Shown here: in pieces, positions 24,176-34,000 of the stretch | Position numbering within the stretch: the stretch's first letter is position 1 | Layout of the letters: each line of letters begins with the position of its first letter | NCBI GenBank assembly: GCA_902496275.1 | Contig: CABVAC010000001.1 | Location: forward strand, 124,001-188,000 | Direction: 5' to 3' | Origin: an uncultured Collinsella sp. | GTDB lineage: Bacteria; Actinomycetota; Coriobacteriia; Coriobacteriales; Coriobacteriaceae | Length of the DNA stretch: 64,000 nucleotides | Notes under the pieces: model-generated | Databases searched by the model: none | What the model saw: the letters and a program-made list of their open reading frames with translations, nothing else | Told to the model about the DNA's origin: nothing | Made by a program: the position numbers and the translations under genes

Positions 24176-24369
24176 AACCAAAGGACGCCTCGTCAAGCAT
24201 TAAGCGGGGGAAGGTCACTTAATTCGCCAAACGGTAGCCCGAACTATGATTCATGTTGGTGGGTATTGGTTGAATTGAATCAACATTTCCGACAACGGTT
24301 TCTTATTGCCGGGGCAATCCCCGGTTGCGGCACTGTGGAGAAGGCACCCGATGCCGGCAGGCCCGTCCA

Positions 24370-24473
24370 CCCGCTCTCCCCCGCCGTTCGTATTCGACGC
24401 GTTTGTCCTACTCTATTCCGTTTTTTAATCCACACCAGTGAGAAACGTCACGAACCGCGCCAAAACGAACGGG
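24370..24473. repeat. Direct repeat B flanking the agmatine region
   Basis: Copy of the repeat at 17970-18075, same orientation, ending CAAAACGAACGGGAC with two A fewer. The rest of this 440-bp intergenic stretch (24122-24563) holds the MFS promoter dyad, this repeat and a REP-like palindrome, and no gene. Confidence 0.85.
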
Positions 24474-24515
24474 ACGGCACGCCACGCAGCGCACCGTCCC
24501 GCACACAACATCGAC

Positions 24516-24548
24516 AATGTGACAAAGGGACTGTCCCTTTGTCACATT
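24516..24548. repeat. REP-like palindrome, likely also a terminator
   Basis: A perfect palindrome with 16-bp arms (AATGTGACAAAGGGAC at 24516-24531 and its complement at 24533-24548), one central base. It lies 15 bp beyond the stop of the TlpA-like gene. Related copies are at 14655 and 18074. Confidence 0.75.
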
Positions 24549-24563
24549 ACGTGTACTCAGCCT

Positions 24564-25535
24564 TTACTGTTCGCTCTTTGCAATCGCCTGGTCGATAAGT
24601 TTGTCGAGTGCTGCGCGCTGCTCGGCGGAACTGATGGCACCCACGATGGGCTCCCCTACGATGTTGCCGTTCTGGTCGATAACGTAGGTTGTCGGGAACG
24701 AGAACAGATTTGACGTAAACTTGCCGGCCTCGCTATCCGACTTGAACCAGATGTTCTTATACGTCACGCCCTTCTTGCTCAGCACGTCCTTGGCATCTGC
24801 AATCTCGCCCTTGTTGCCATCGAGCGTAAAGGAATTGACGCCCACGACCTGGCCGCCCTTCTCGGCAAGCTCCTTATTCAGGTTCTCAAGATCGCCCAGC
24901 TCGCCCACGCACGGCTTGCAAGTGGTGAACCAGAAGTTCATGACGGTGACCTTGTTCTTAGAGAACAGCTCGTCGCTGCTCACGTCGTTGCCGTCCAGAT
25001 CCTTGCCCGTAAAGCTGGGGAACTTCGTCTCCTTGCTCGAAACATCGGCGCCAGCCGTCATGCCAGCGGTCGAAGCGTCAACGCTCTCGCCTGCGCTCGG
25101 CGTGCTTCCACAGCCGGGAAACTTCTTTTCCAGGCTCTCGAGCTTGTCCTCGATCTCCTTGATCTGCTGTGCACCGGCCTTGAGTGTCTTGAGCTCATCC
25201 GCTGTAAACTCATCCTTGGCGCCGTCGATGGTCTTGAGCAGGAAATCGCCGTAATTGCTACCGTCCTCAATCATTGTCGACTCTTTATTTGCCGCTTTGA
25301 ATACCTTTTCCCACAGCGAGTTATCGCTCGAAAGGATATCGTTCTCCTTCTGCATGAGCTTCGCATAGAGCTCGGCGGCCTCGTCGGCATTGGCCGGCTC
25401 TTGCGCAGTGAGCTCCGCAATCTCTGGATCGGAACCGGTAGATTCGCCGGCGTTGCTGCCGGGTGCCGAACATGCCGCGAGGCACAAGGCCAGCACCGGC
25501 ACCATAAACAGGGCCGCAATCTTAGAAAGCTTCAT
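24564..25535 (-). CDS. TlpA/ResA-like thioredoxin lipoprotein
   Basis: A 323-aa exported lipoprotein. The signal peptide MKLSKIAALFMVPVLALCLAAC ends in a lipobox LAAC (Cys 22). A low-complexity Ser/Gly linker and a helical charged region (about residues 40-160) follow. The C-terminal thioredoxin domain begins near FPSFTGKDLDGNDV, has the redox motif FTTCKPCVGEL (CKPC) and the cis-Pro FPTTYVID. GGAGG lies 7 bp before ATG 25535; an ATG two codons earlier is too close to it. Together with the NapH-like gene 31 bp upstream it may move electrons to extracytoplasmic disulfides. Confidence 0.88.
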   Translation of the reverse strand: MKLSKIAALFMVPVLALCLAACSAPGSNAGESTGSDPEIAELTAQEPANADEAAELYAKLMQKENDILSSDNSLWEKVFKAANKESTMIEDGSNYGDFLLKTIDGAKDEFTADELKTLKAGAQQIKEIEDKLESLEKKFPGCGSTPSAGESVDASTAGMTAGADVSSKETKFPSFTGKDLDGNDVSSDELFSKNKVTVMNFWFTTCKPCVGELGDLENLNKELAEKGGQVVGVNSFTLDGNKGEIADAKDVLSKKGVTYKNIWFKSDSEAGKFTSNLFSFPTTYVIDQNGNIVGEPIVGAISSAEQRAALDKLIDQAIAKSEQ

Positions 25536-25566
25536 GGTCATTCCTCCGTTTTTGTCGAAGCTTGTT

Positions 25567-26469
25567 TTACTTTTTATCGGCGGTCGGGGTGAGCTTTTCT
25601 GCCGACACATCCAGGCCGCAGCGATAGCTGATGGCATCGACGGGACAGGCCCCGATGCATTTTCCGCACCGGATACATTCGGCATGATTGGGTGCGCGGG
25701 TCACATCGACGTCCATCTGACAAACCTTTGAACACTTGCCGCACGAGATGCATTTGCATGCGTCGACCCGAATCCCCAGTAGGGACACCTTGTTCATGAG
25801 CGCATAGAATGCGCCGAGCGGGCAAATCCATTTGCAGAAGGGGCGATAGAACAAAACGCTCAGTACCACCACAACAATGAGAACGATAAGTTTCCAGGTA
25901 AAGAGCTGTCCCAGCGCAGATCGAATGCCAGCATTGGCAATGGCCAGCGGAATGGCACCCTCGAGCACACCCTGTGGACAGATGTACTTGCAAAAGAACG
26001 GATCGCCCATCCCCAGATCATTGACCACCAGCACAGGCAGCAATACCACGGCAAACAGCAGCACAACGTATTTGACATACGTAAGCGCCTTGAGCCTTTT
26101 CGTCGAAAGCTTTTTGCTGGGAATCTTGTGAAGCAGCTCCTGCAGCCAGCCAAACGGGCACAAAAACCCGCATACAAATCGTCCCAGCAGCACGCCGAGC
26201 AAAATGAGCGTACCGGTAACGTAGTAGGAGAAGCTGAACCTAGATGAACCCACCACCGACTGGAACGATCCGATGGGGCACGCGCCCGTTGCCGCGGGGC
26301 ACGAATAGCAGTTTAGCCCAGGTACACAGACTGTTTTTCCCGCGCCCTGATAGATGCCGCCCTTGGCAAAGTTGGGTAGGTGAATGTTGGTGATAAGCGT
26401 CGCCGCCGCTTGAATGAATCCGCGAAATCGAACCAAAACATGCGACACAGTGTTTTTTCTTTTAGCCAA
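25567..26469 (-). CDS. NapH-like membrane ferredoxin (4Fe-4S binding protein)
   Basis: A 300-aa integral membrane iron-sulfur protein. Four to five helices are visible (TGTLILLGVLLGRFVCGFLCPFGW, YVKYVVLLFAVVLLPVLVV, LIVLIVVVVLSVLFY). The CP motifs FLCPFGW and WICPLGA are typical of NapH/YccM. The C-terminus has two 4Fe-4S clusters: CISCGKCSKVC and CIRCGKCIGACPV. The likely start is TTG 26469, with GGAG ten bases upstream and an 8-bp overlap with the stop of the CXXC micro-gene; a GTG eight codons on is possible. It would pass electrons from quinol or ferredoxin to the TlpA-like lipoprotein or a partner. Confidence 0.85.
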   Translation of the reverse strand: MAKRKNTVSHVLVRFRGFIQAAATLITNIHLPNFAKGGIYQGAGKTVCVPGLNCYSCPAATGACPIGSFQSVVGSSRFSFSYYVTGTLILLGVLLGRFVCGFLCPFGWLQELLHKIPSKKLSTKRLKALTYVKYVVLLFAVVLLPVLVVNDLGMGDPFFCKYICPQGVLEGAIPLAIANAGIRSALGQLFTWKLIVLIVVVVLSVLFYRPFCKWICPLGAFYALMNKVSLLGIRVDACKCISCGKCSKVCQMDVDVTRAPNHAECIRCGKCIGACPVDAISYRCGLDVSAEKLTPTADKK

Positions 26470-26609
26470 TTCCGATACACTCCAAGCACAGCCTAATCGC
26501 CTTGGCAAGCACGGCATCTGCCTCGCCACGCATAACGCCAAAGCACACCATGGCAATTCCGACGATCAACAAAGCGACCTGCATCATGGGTTTTACCGCT
26601 TTGAACAAC
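26462..26609 (-). pseudogene. CD1871A-family CXXC micro-protein with an apparent frameshift
   Basis: The minus strand encodes a small membrane protein split between two frames. TTG 26609 (with AAAGGAG eight bases upstream) starts MFKAVKPMMQ; a one-base shift near 26577-26583 is needed to continue VALLIVGIAMVCFGVMRGEADA and end AIRLCLECIGIG. That C-terminal LCLECIGIG is the hallmark of the CD1871A family of about 45 aa, which usually stands beside NapH-like genes as here. If unshifted, a 36-aa product could start at an internal TTG behind AAGG. It could be a sequencing error, a true mutation or programmed. Confidence 0.65.
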
Positions 26610-26699
26610 CTGACCACTCCTTTCGTTACGCGACCCATTGGACCATATCGACTATAAAATCCGTGTTAAGCGCGATCTGAAATGTACAAGGAGACTGTT

Positions 26700-27374
26700 A
26701 TGCGTATTTTGATCGTCGAGGACGAGCAGGCACTGTGTGACATAATCGTGCGCAGCTTGCGAAACCTGGCATACAGCGTCGACTGCTGTCACGATGGACA
26801 GGAGGCGCTCGACCTACTAGGCGTTGAAGTCTTTGACCTCGTGGTGCTCGACCTCAACCTTCCCCGTATCGACGGTATGACCGTACTCAAGGAACTTCGG
26901 AAAACCGATCGTGAGACCAAGGTGCTAATCCTGTCCGCACGTGGCGAGATATCCGATAAAGTCGCCGGACTCGATGCCGGTGCCAACGATTACCTTACCA
27001 AGCCGTTTCATCTGGATGAGCTTGCGGCGAGGATTCGCAGCCTCACGCTCAGGCGCTTTGCACAAAACGACATAGTATTAACCTGTGGAAAACTCAGCTT
27101 TGATACCAAAGCCCGCATCGCCTCCGCGGACAGTGAGGCCCTATCTCTTACACGCAAGGAAACGGGAATCCTAGAATACCTGATGCTTAATCAGGGGCGA
27201 CCGATAAGCCAAGAGGAGCTTATCGAACACGTCTGGGATAGCACTGTGAACAGCTTTAGCAACGCAACTCGCGTTCACATCTCGTCGCTCCGAAAAAAGT
27301 TGCGCAGCGCTTTGGGATACGACCCGATTCGCAATCGGATTGGAGAGGGCTACGTTATGGAGGGTGGCGAATGA
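26700..27374 (+). CDS. OmpR/PhoB family response regulator
   Basis: A 224-aa two-component regulator. Receiver domain at residues 1-115, with acidic pocket EDE, phosphorylation site Asp 51 in DLVVLDLNLP and Lys in YLTKPF. A winged-helix output domain occupies residues 125-224 (LTRKETGILEYLMLNQGRPISQEELIEHVWD, HISSLRKKL). AAGGAG at 26688-26693 sets the start at ATG 26700. Its stop overlaps the kinase start (ATGA). It is divergent from the TlpA-NapH cluster and probably regulates it. Confidence 0.95.
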   Translation: MRILIVEDEQALCDIIVRSLRNLAYSVDCCHDGQEALDLLGVEVFDLVVLDLNLPRIDGMTVLKELRKTDRETKVLILSARGEISDKVAGLDAGANDYLTKPFHLDELAARIRSLTLRRFAQNDIVLTCGKLSFDTKARIASADSEALSLTRKETGILEYLMLNQGRPISQEELIEHVWDSTVNSFSNATRVHISSLRKKLRSALGYDPIRNRIGEGYVMEGGE

Positions 27375-28522
27375 AAAGGCTTTCGCTGCAATGGCGCATA
27401 ACAATCATGACAGCACTGCTAACGTGTGCGGCATGCGCTCTGACGAACTGCCTGGTTGGCTATACGGGCATGCACTACATGGACGCCATTGGCAGTGGCA
27501 TCTCGGCTCTTAGCGCAGCCGACGAAGATACGCCCCAGGCGTTTGACCCAACGAACGTGGCCCCCGATGACGAGGTCACGGTCGTCGTAAACAACGCACA
27601 AGAGTCTTTTGGTGCGGCAGCCTGGTGTATCACAGCTGGAGTCACGCTGCTTGGTGGCGTGCTAGCTTACTTTGTGAGCGGTCGTGCGCTCAAACCGCTA
27701 CGGGCTTTTGCCGCTCAGGTAGAGCGTGTACAGCCTGACAACCTAAGAGAAATCAGACTCAGCGAGGATGTGCCCGCCGAGCTACAACGATGCAGCGCCT
27801 CTTTCAACGACATGATCGCCCGCCTTGGCGAGGGGTTCTCTGCACAACAACAGTTTACTGGCAACGCCGCACACGAGCTGCGAACCCCACTTGCCCTTAT
27901 GCAAGCGCAGATTGAACTGTTCGCCTCCGAGCACCCCACATCACAACCCGATACGAAAGAGCTGCTCGGCCTGCTACAAGAACAAACCGAGCGCATGTCG
28001 CGAATGACCAAGGTGCTGCTTGAGATGAGTGAGCTCCGCAGCGTTCCCTGCGAGGACGATATTGAGCTTGGCCCCCTGTCCGAAGAAGTCCTCGCTGATC
28101 TTGCGCCGCTTGCCGAAAATCAGGGCGTAACCCTCGATTGCGCCGGAGACGCTTTGACAATCGGAAACGACACGCTCCTCTATCGGCTGGTGTTTAACCT
28201 GGTCGAAAATGCCATCCGTTACAGTCGCCCCGGCTCGACTGTCAACGTCTCCATCTGCGACAACGACAGCCACGTGTTCCTGCGAGTCGAGGACCAGGGC
28301 CCGGGAATACCCAAGCAGTACCGTGAGAGCATCTTCCAGCCGTTCTTTCGCCTGGATAAATCCCGCAGCAGGGCATACGGCGGCGCAGGACTCGGGCTAG
28401 CGCTTGTTTGGGAGATTGCAGCGCTGCACGGCGGCACGGTTGAGGTCGAAGCAAGTTCCAAGAACGGGACCACCATGCTCGCGACCCTTCCAAAACGGAC
28501 CGCAGAGCCAACCGAACAGTAA
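27371..28522 (+). CDS. Sensor histidine kinase
   Basis: A 383-aa membrane kinase, partner of the preceding regulator (4-bp overlap). Two helices flank a short extracytoplasmic loop (residues about 35-75, acidic); the second is followed by a HAMP-like linker. The H-box is NAAHELRTPLALMQAQ (His about 165), then N-box VFNLVENAIRYS, G1 VEDQGPGI and G2 GGAGLGLALVWEIAALHGG. The small sensor loop (about 50 residues) is too short for a classical ligand domain. A strong terminator follows. Confidence 0.93.
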   Translation: MKRLSLQWRITIMTALLTCAACALTNCLVGYTGMHYMDAIGSGISALSAADEDTPQAFDPTNVAPDDEVTVVVNNAQESFGAAAWCITAGVTLLGGVLAYFVSGRALKPLRAFAAQVERVQPDNLREIRLSEDVPAELQRCSASFNDMIARLGEGFSAQQQFTGNAAHELRTPLALMQAQIELFASEHPTSQPDTKELLGLLQEQTERMSRMTKVLLEMSELRSVPCEDDIELGPLSEEVLADLAPLAENQGVTLDCAGDALTIGNDTLLYRLVFNLVENAIRYSRPGSTVNVSICDNDSHVFLRVEDQGPGIPKQYRESIFQPFFRLDKSRSRAYGGAGLGLALVWEIAALHGGTVEVEASSKNGTTMLATLPKRTAEPTEQ

Positions 28523-28528
28523 AACGAA

Positions 28529-28560
28529 AGGGGTCCCGCACACGTTTGCGCGGGACCCCT
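28529..28560 (+). terminator. Terminator after the two-component operon
   Basis: A perfect 11-bp stem, AGGGGTCCCGC (28529-28539) with its complement (28550-28560). It lies before the convergent GMP synthase-like gene and could serve both directions. Confidence 0.75.
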
Positions 28561-28595
28561 CCCTGTCAATGCAATTCGCCCAAAAGAGTAGAAGC

Positions 28596-29576
28596 TTACT
28601 CCCACTCCACGGTGCCGACGGGCTTGGGGGTCAGGTCGTAGCAGACACGGCAGATGCCGGGGACCTCGGCAGTGACGCGAGCGGTGATGCGCTTGAGCAG
28701 CGCCCAGTCGAGCTCCGGTACCTCGGCGGTCATGACATCGACGGTGTTGATGCAGCGGATGATGCAGGGCCAGTCGTAGGCGCGCTTGCCCTCACGCACG
28801 CCGGTGGCGCGGAAATCGGGCACGACGGCAAAGTACTGCCAAATGGTCAGACCGGCATCGTCGATCTCCTCGCGCACAATGGCGTCGGCCTCGCGCAGCG
28901 CCTCGAGACGGTCGCGGGTGATGGCACCCAGGCAGCGAACGCCCAAGCCGGGGCCGGGGAACGGCTGGCGCTCGACCATGTTCTCGGGCAGGCCGAGCTC
29001 GCGGCCGACAACGCGGACCTCGTCCTTGTACAGCAGCTTGACGGGCTCGCAAAGCTCAAACTGCAGATCCTCGGGCAGGCCGCCCACGTTATGGTGGGCC
29101 TTTACGCCATCCTGGGACTCCAGAATGTCGGGATAGATGGTGCCCTGGGCGAGGAAGCTGACCTCGTCGCCCACCTTGCGGGCCTCCTCCTCGAACACGC
29201 GGATGAACTCGGCGCCGATAATCTTGCGCTTGGTCTCGGGCTCTTCAACGTCCACGAGCTTGTCCAGGAAGCGGTCGGTGGCGTCAACGTAGACCAGGTT
29301 GGCATCCATCTGGTTCTTAAAGACGTCGACAACCTGCTCGCTCTCGCCCTTGCGCATGAGGCCGTGGTTCACATGCACGCAAATAAGTTGCTTACCGATG
29401 GCCTTGATGAGCAGCGCTGCAACAACCGAGCTGTCAACGCCGCCGGAAAGGGCCAGCAGGACCTTCTTGTCACCGACCTGCTCACGGATTGCGGTGACCT
29501 GCTCGTCGATGAACGCCTGGGCAAGTTCGGGAGTGGTGATACGCACCATGTCGTCGGGACGCCTGTTGGGATCCAT
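28596..29576 (-). CDS. GMP synthase ATP-pyrophosphatase subunit, no glutaminase domain
   Basis: A 326-aa protein matching only the C-terminal two thirds of GuaA. The PP-loop LSGGVDSS lies at residues 43-50, followed by [36 protein letters not shown] and the dimerisation tail ending GTVEWE. The whole glutaminase domain of about 190 residues is absent, and the frame has a proper start (ATG 29576 behind AAGGAG), so it is not a broken gene. Archaea use such a split form with a separate glutaminase. A complete guaA exists at 52473, so this copy may use free ammonia or a distant partner. Confidence 0.88.
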   Translation of the reverse strand: MDPNRRPDDMVRITTPELAQAFIDEQVTAIREQVGDKKVLLALSGGVDSSVVAALLIKAIGKQLICVHVNHGLMRKGESEQVVDVFKNQMDANLVYVDATDRFLDKLVDVEEPETKRKIIGAEFIRVFEEEARKVGDEVSFLAQGTIYPDILESQDGVKAHHNVGGLPEDLQFELCEPVKLLYKDEVRVVGRELGLPENMVERQPFPGPGLGVRCLGAITRDRLEALREADAIVREEIDDAGLTIWQYFAVVPDFRATGVREGKRAYDWPCIIRCINTVDVMTAEVPELDWALLKRITARVTAEVPGICRVCYDLTPKPVGTVEWE

Positions 29577-29605
29577 GCAGAGCTCCTTTTCGGTTCGATG
29601 GAAAT

Positions 29606-29626
29606 GCGTTGCATATATGCAAACGC
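29606..29626. promoter_or_regulatory. Palindromic operator upstream of GMP synthase-like gene
   Basis: A perfect 14-bp palindrome TTGCATATATGCAA (29609-29622) lies inside nearly symmetric GCG...CGC ends, 33 bp before the gene start. The shape resembles LacI/PurR-type sites; the regulator is unknown. The rest of 29627-29874 contains no gene. Confidence 0.45.
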
Positions 29627-29874
29627 ACCGTCATATGACCTCATTATATGCAGAGCGAGGCCTGTTTCCCATCACTGCGGCAGAGCTTTTTGCAGGGGTG
29701 ACAGTTTTTCTATATCCCAAGGTCAGCTAGGCTTCGATAACCACTTCGGGGGCGGCATCGGTAAACTTGCCGTTTATGCGCTCGGCGCACTCGTACGCAA
29801 TACGCGCTAACATCCAGACCTTAAATGACGGGGTAAAATAGCTGCTATTGTAGCCAGCCGTTAGGAGATGGAAG

Positions 29875-30880
29875 ATGGACTGCGACGGCAACCCACGCGT
29901 TCCCATGCCGCTCATGTGCGCCGCCTTTGCACCGGGGCAGATGGATGCCGCGGTCGCAAGCATCGCTGACGCCGATTCGCGCGCTATTGCCACGGCAGAA
30001 GCGCTGTACTTTCGCGGACAGGCTGCTCTCGCTGCCGAGACGGCACGCCCCTATCTTGACGCCACCGATCCCGCACTTCGCTATTCTGCATGCTTCATCT
30101 GCGGATATGCCAGCCTGTCGCTCAACCGCATCGCCGACGCCCGCCGTTGCCTTGCGGGCATCCTCGACACGCCAACTGACGAGGAATCCCCCGCCACCCG
30201 TGCTGTCCACATTTTGTTCGCCTCGGCCGCAAGCGTCCTGCTGCACCTGCCTTCCCCGTATTCTGCCGAAGAGTTCTATCCGTTCGCAGTGCATCTGCCC
30301 GAAGGGTTGCGCCTGTTCGCCAGTTACGTGATGGCGCATGCCCTGTATCTGCGCGGCGAATACGGCCGCAGCTTGGGCATGGCGGAAAACGCCCTGATCA
30401 TGAAACAAGGGAGCTATCCCATATCGGAGCTGTTCCTGCACCTGTCAGCTTCTATGGCATGCATGAGCCTCAAAAACGTCGACGCCGCAAAGGTGCATTT
30501 CGAAACCGCGTGGAACATAGCGCGCCCCGACGGCCTTATCGAGCTCATCGGCGAGCACCACGGCCTTTTGCAGGGACTTATCGAGGCATGCCTAAAACAG
30601 CAATACCCTGACGATTTCGCACGTATCATCGAGATCACGTACCGCTTTAGCTACGGCTGGCGACGTATTCACAACCCCGACTCGGGCGAGGATGTGGCCG
30701 ACGATCTAACCACCACGGAATTCACCATGGCCATGCTCGCCTGTCGTGGGTGGACCAACGCCGAAATCGCACGCCATATGGGCGTGTCGCCGGGCACCGT
30801 TAAAAAACCGCCTGTCCGGCGTGTATGCAAAGCTCGGCATCGGAACTCGCACCGAGTTGGTCGCGCATATGTTGCGCTAG
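29875..30880 (+). pseudogene. LuxR-type regulator with a frameshift in the HTH
   Basis: The N-terminal 280 residues are TPR-like helices (YGRSLGMAENALIM, AKVHFETAWNIARPDG). They lead into a LuxR HTH: LTTTEFTMAMLACRGWTNAEIARHMGVSPGTVK. At an A6 run (30802-30807) the frame breaks: with five A it would read TVKNRLSGVYAKLGIGTRTELVAHMLR and stop at 30880, a complete LuxR end. As written, a foreign basic tail runs on to 31044 and overlaps the next gene. So the gene is probably inactive, variable by slippage, or misread. AGGAGA lies before ATG 29875. It precedes a surface protein gene it may control. Confidence 0.7.
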
Positions 30881-31036
30881 CGGACCGCCTGCCAAACACG
30901 CCACACGCACCCCAGCGCTCCCGCGCTTCCGCATTCGCATTTGGACATTTTGGACCTCGAACGGCACTACCGCGACAGGACACCTTCTCGCATAATTTGA
31001 TTATTTCCACCGATATTTGCGGGATGGGAGCCCAAG

Positions 31037-34000
31037 ATGCTTGATCGCCGTTCGTTACTTGTTGCCGGAGTGTCCTCGCTGGCGAGCATTATGCTGCCGC
31101 GCGTGCCGGGCACCTCAAACGCCTTCATACTGCCGTTCGCGCCCACCGAAGCCTATGCCGACGAAGAAGACCCCTTCAAGGTCCTGGTGCTCTCGCGTAC
31201 CATGTTCGGCGTGGTGGTGGTCGACGTCGCCAACAAGATGAACCCTATCGCGGGTGCTCAGGTCACGCTGACGTCGCGCTACGCCGCAGGCAAACAGCTC
31301 ACCGCCACCACTGATGACGAGGGCACAGCGATCTTTGAGGTTGCCCCGCTTTCGGAAGGCTACGTGGACGAGGCGACGCTTCTCGACGCCTACGACTTCA
31401 ACGGCGGCATCTCCATCAGCATGCCAGGCTACCGCGATGTCGAGATCCCCCTTGCGCGTATCCAGGGCGGTACCGCCATTACCGCGCCTACGCGTCCGCT
31501 CTCCGACGGGGAGCCGTACTTTCGCCAGCTCACGTTTGATGAGTGGGACATCCAGTACGCCGACGCCACATTCATGGCGATGCCCAAAGACGATGCAGCG
31601 AATGCGCAGCCCGACACGCATGCCTTTACCGTCCAGGCCCATCTGCCGCAGGGCGGGCAGGCAACGCTGCACATCAATAAGGTAATGCCCGCCGTGGGCA
31701 GCTCACCCGAAACCGTCACGCAGATTGGCCAGGTCAAGGCCAGCGCAACGGGTGCGGATAATCTGGCGACGTTCACGCTCGAAGACAAGTTCCTCGATGC
31801 GGCGTCGGGCCTTCTGGAAGAAGGGTGCAAGCTGCGCTTTGCGCTCGACTACCAGGGTAAAACCTACACGCTCTCCTCCCCCATGGGCGTTGCCACCGCA
31901 CCGGCTTCCAAGGCTGAATCGGGCTCGACGACCATCATCCCCACCACCATGGATCAAGAGATCACTCCGTTTGATTTCCCCGCATCGTTTCCCGGCATCG
32001 GCGGCAACAAGTTCACCTGCTGGATGCCCACGTTTCCGATCCTCTTCGATTTCTCGTTTGCCGGGTACGTGTTGTTTGGCGGAGGATACAAACCGGCCAG
32101 CTATATGAACGATTCGGGCAACCCTGATCCGGAGTACTGGAAGAAGTCGCCGCGCGAGTCGGGCGCCAAGCAGGCAAACCGCTACCTCGACGAGATGGAG
32201 GGAAAGTGGAACCAGTACAAGAGCATGAGCGCTGGCTCGGGCACCGACCCAAGAAACACTAAGCTCCTTCGTCACCATTGCACGCTGCTGTTCACGATGG
32301 ATATCGCAACACAGGTGTACGGATCGCTCGCCTACGACTGGGTGGGCAAAACTTGGGGCGATAACAACGATCCGGCGTTCGGCAATATTAAGGCCCTCTT
32401 TCAAGTAAAAACCGACCTCAACTGGACCGAGCAGTTCACCTTGGGCCCGGTGCCGTTTTTCCTAAACGTCAATCCTTGGGTGTTGGCAAAGCTGGCGCTC
32501 GCCGTAGGCGCCCACACGCACGGCAGCGGTGCGGCGTTCTTCAAAAACATTTCGCTCGACTATTCCAATACGTCGGGATCATTCACCATCCAGATCGGGC
32601 TTGCCGTCACCTTTGGAGCCGGCGTTGCAGGCGTCGCCTCGTCCGCCGTGCGCGGTGCTGCATCCCTCACGCTGTTCATTGGGTACGAGAAGGCGGACGG
32701 CCACCAGCTTCCGCGGCTGCGCGTGGGCGCAGACGTCGATGTCGACGTGATACTCCAGTTCATCATGTTCAAGTGGACCACCAAGGCCTGGTCGGGGTCG
32801 TGGCCCACACTTCTCGACTCGTGGAACATGTCGGTCAACAACGGCGACCAGTATGTGCTCCAGCGCTCAGAGCTGGCACTGGGCAGAGACACGCCGTATA
32901 CGCTGGATGCCTGCTTTGGCGCGGCCGGCAATGCCGAGTCGGGCGGCGTGCCGCAGTTTATCGCGTCGGCCGCCATCGTCACCAATGCCGAGCTGCTCGC
33001 ATGCGCCGAAGTTGCAGCCACCGACGTAAACGTCGTACCGATCGTACGCGATTGGGAGCAAACGGTCACACGCATTGAGCTCGACGCGGATGTAGAGAGC
33101 GATGACACGGGACAGGTCGAACATTTCGTCCATGCCCTGATGGAGGATGACGAAAATGCCGCACCGATGTATAAGTACACCTACATCGGCCAGGCGACGA
33201 ACGCCGCTGCGGACTCGAACGCCAATTCTGCCGGCGTGTCGGAGGACGAGCGCGGCGGCATAAAGCCCTCGAGCGACAACGTGCTGTTCACCGGCGTGCT
33301 CAGCGAAGCCCACATGAAGTTTGCGGAGATAGCCGGCGTGGAATGCCTGTTCCGTATCGCTTCGGTGCGCTACGGCGAGGATGGCCGCTCGCGCCTGGTG
33401 GTACACACGAAGGCAAACGGCACGTGGTCCGCGCCCATGCCGGTCGACTTCCCCCTGGGCTTTGGCGAGGGCGACGTGGAGCGCAACGACACGTTCGATT
33501 ACGACTTCGACGTGGTGGAATATACAGACGGGAGAGAAAACCAAGACGCCTACGTATTGCTGGTCTCGGGAGAGCGTCCCGAAGGCGACGCAACCCGGTT
33601 CGATACGGCAAGTACAGCCGGCATACTGTCCGTTGTGCGCCTGCGCATAAGCAATAGCGAAGTTCGCGTGATATCGCACACGTCGTGGCGTAGCATCTCG
33701 CGCGGCCGCCTGCAGGAGGATGGCTACCATTGCCTGCAATGTCCGCGTATCACAGTAGGCAAGACGCTTGTCGACGGACGTCTGTCGGGCGCCTATCTCC
33801 ACCGCCGCGGAGCCACCGCAGAAAAGGCGCTCGGCACCGAGGCAGAGGTCGCGCTCGAGTGCTTTACCCTGTGGTCAGATCTGTCGGGTGACAGCCTCAC
33901 GTTCCGTCAGGTTCTTCGCTTTCCGCAGGCACCGTCGAGCATCGAGCTGGGCACGCCCGAGAACGTCAACGGCAAAATGGTGGTGCCCGTTGCATACGAA

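Noticed and set aside
28596..28616. CTTACTCCCACTCC at the end of the glutaminase-free GMP synthase as a further att site
   Set aside because: It is just the natural EWE-stop end of that gene; no downstream copy or accessory cargo is next to it.
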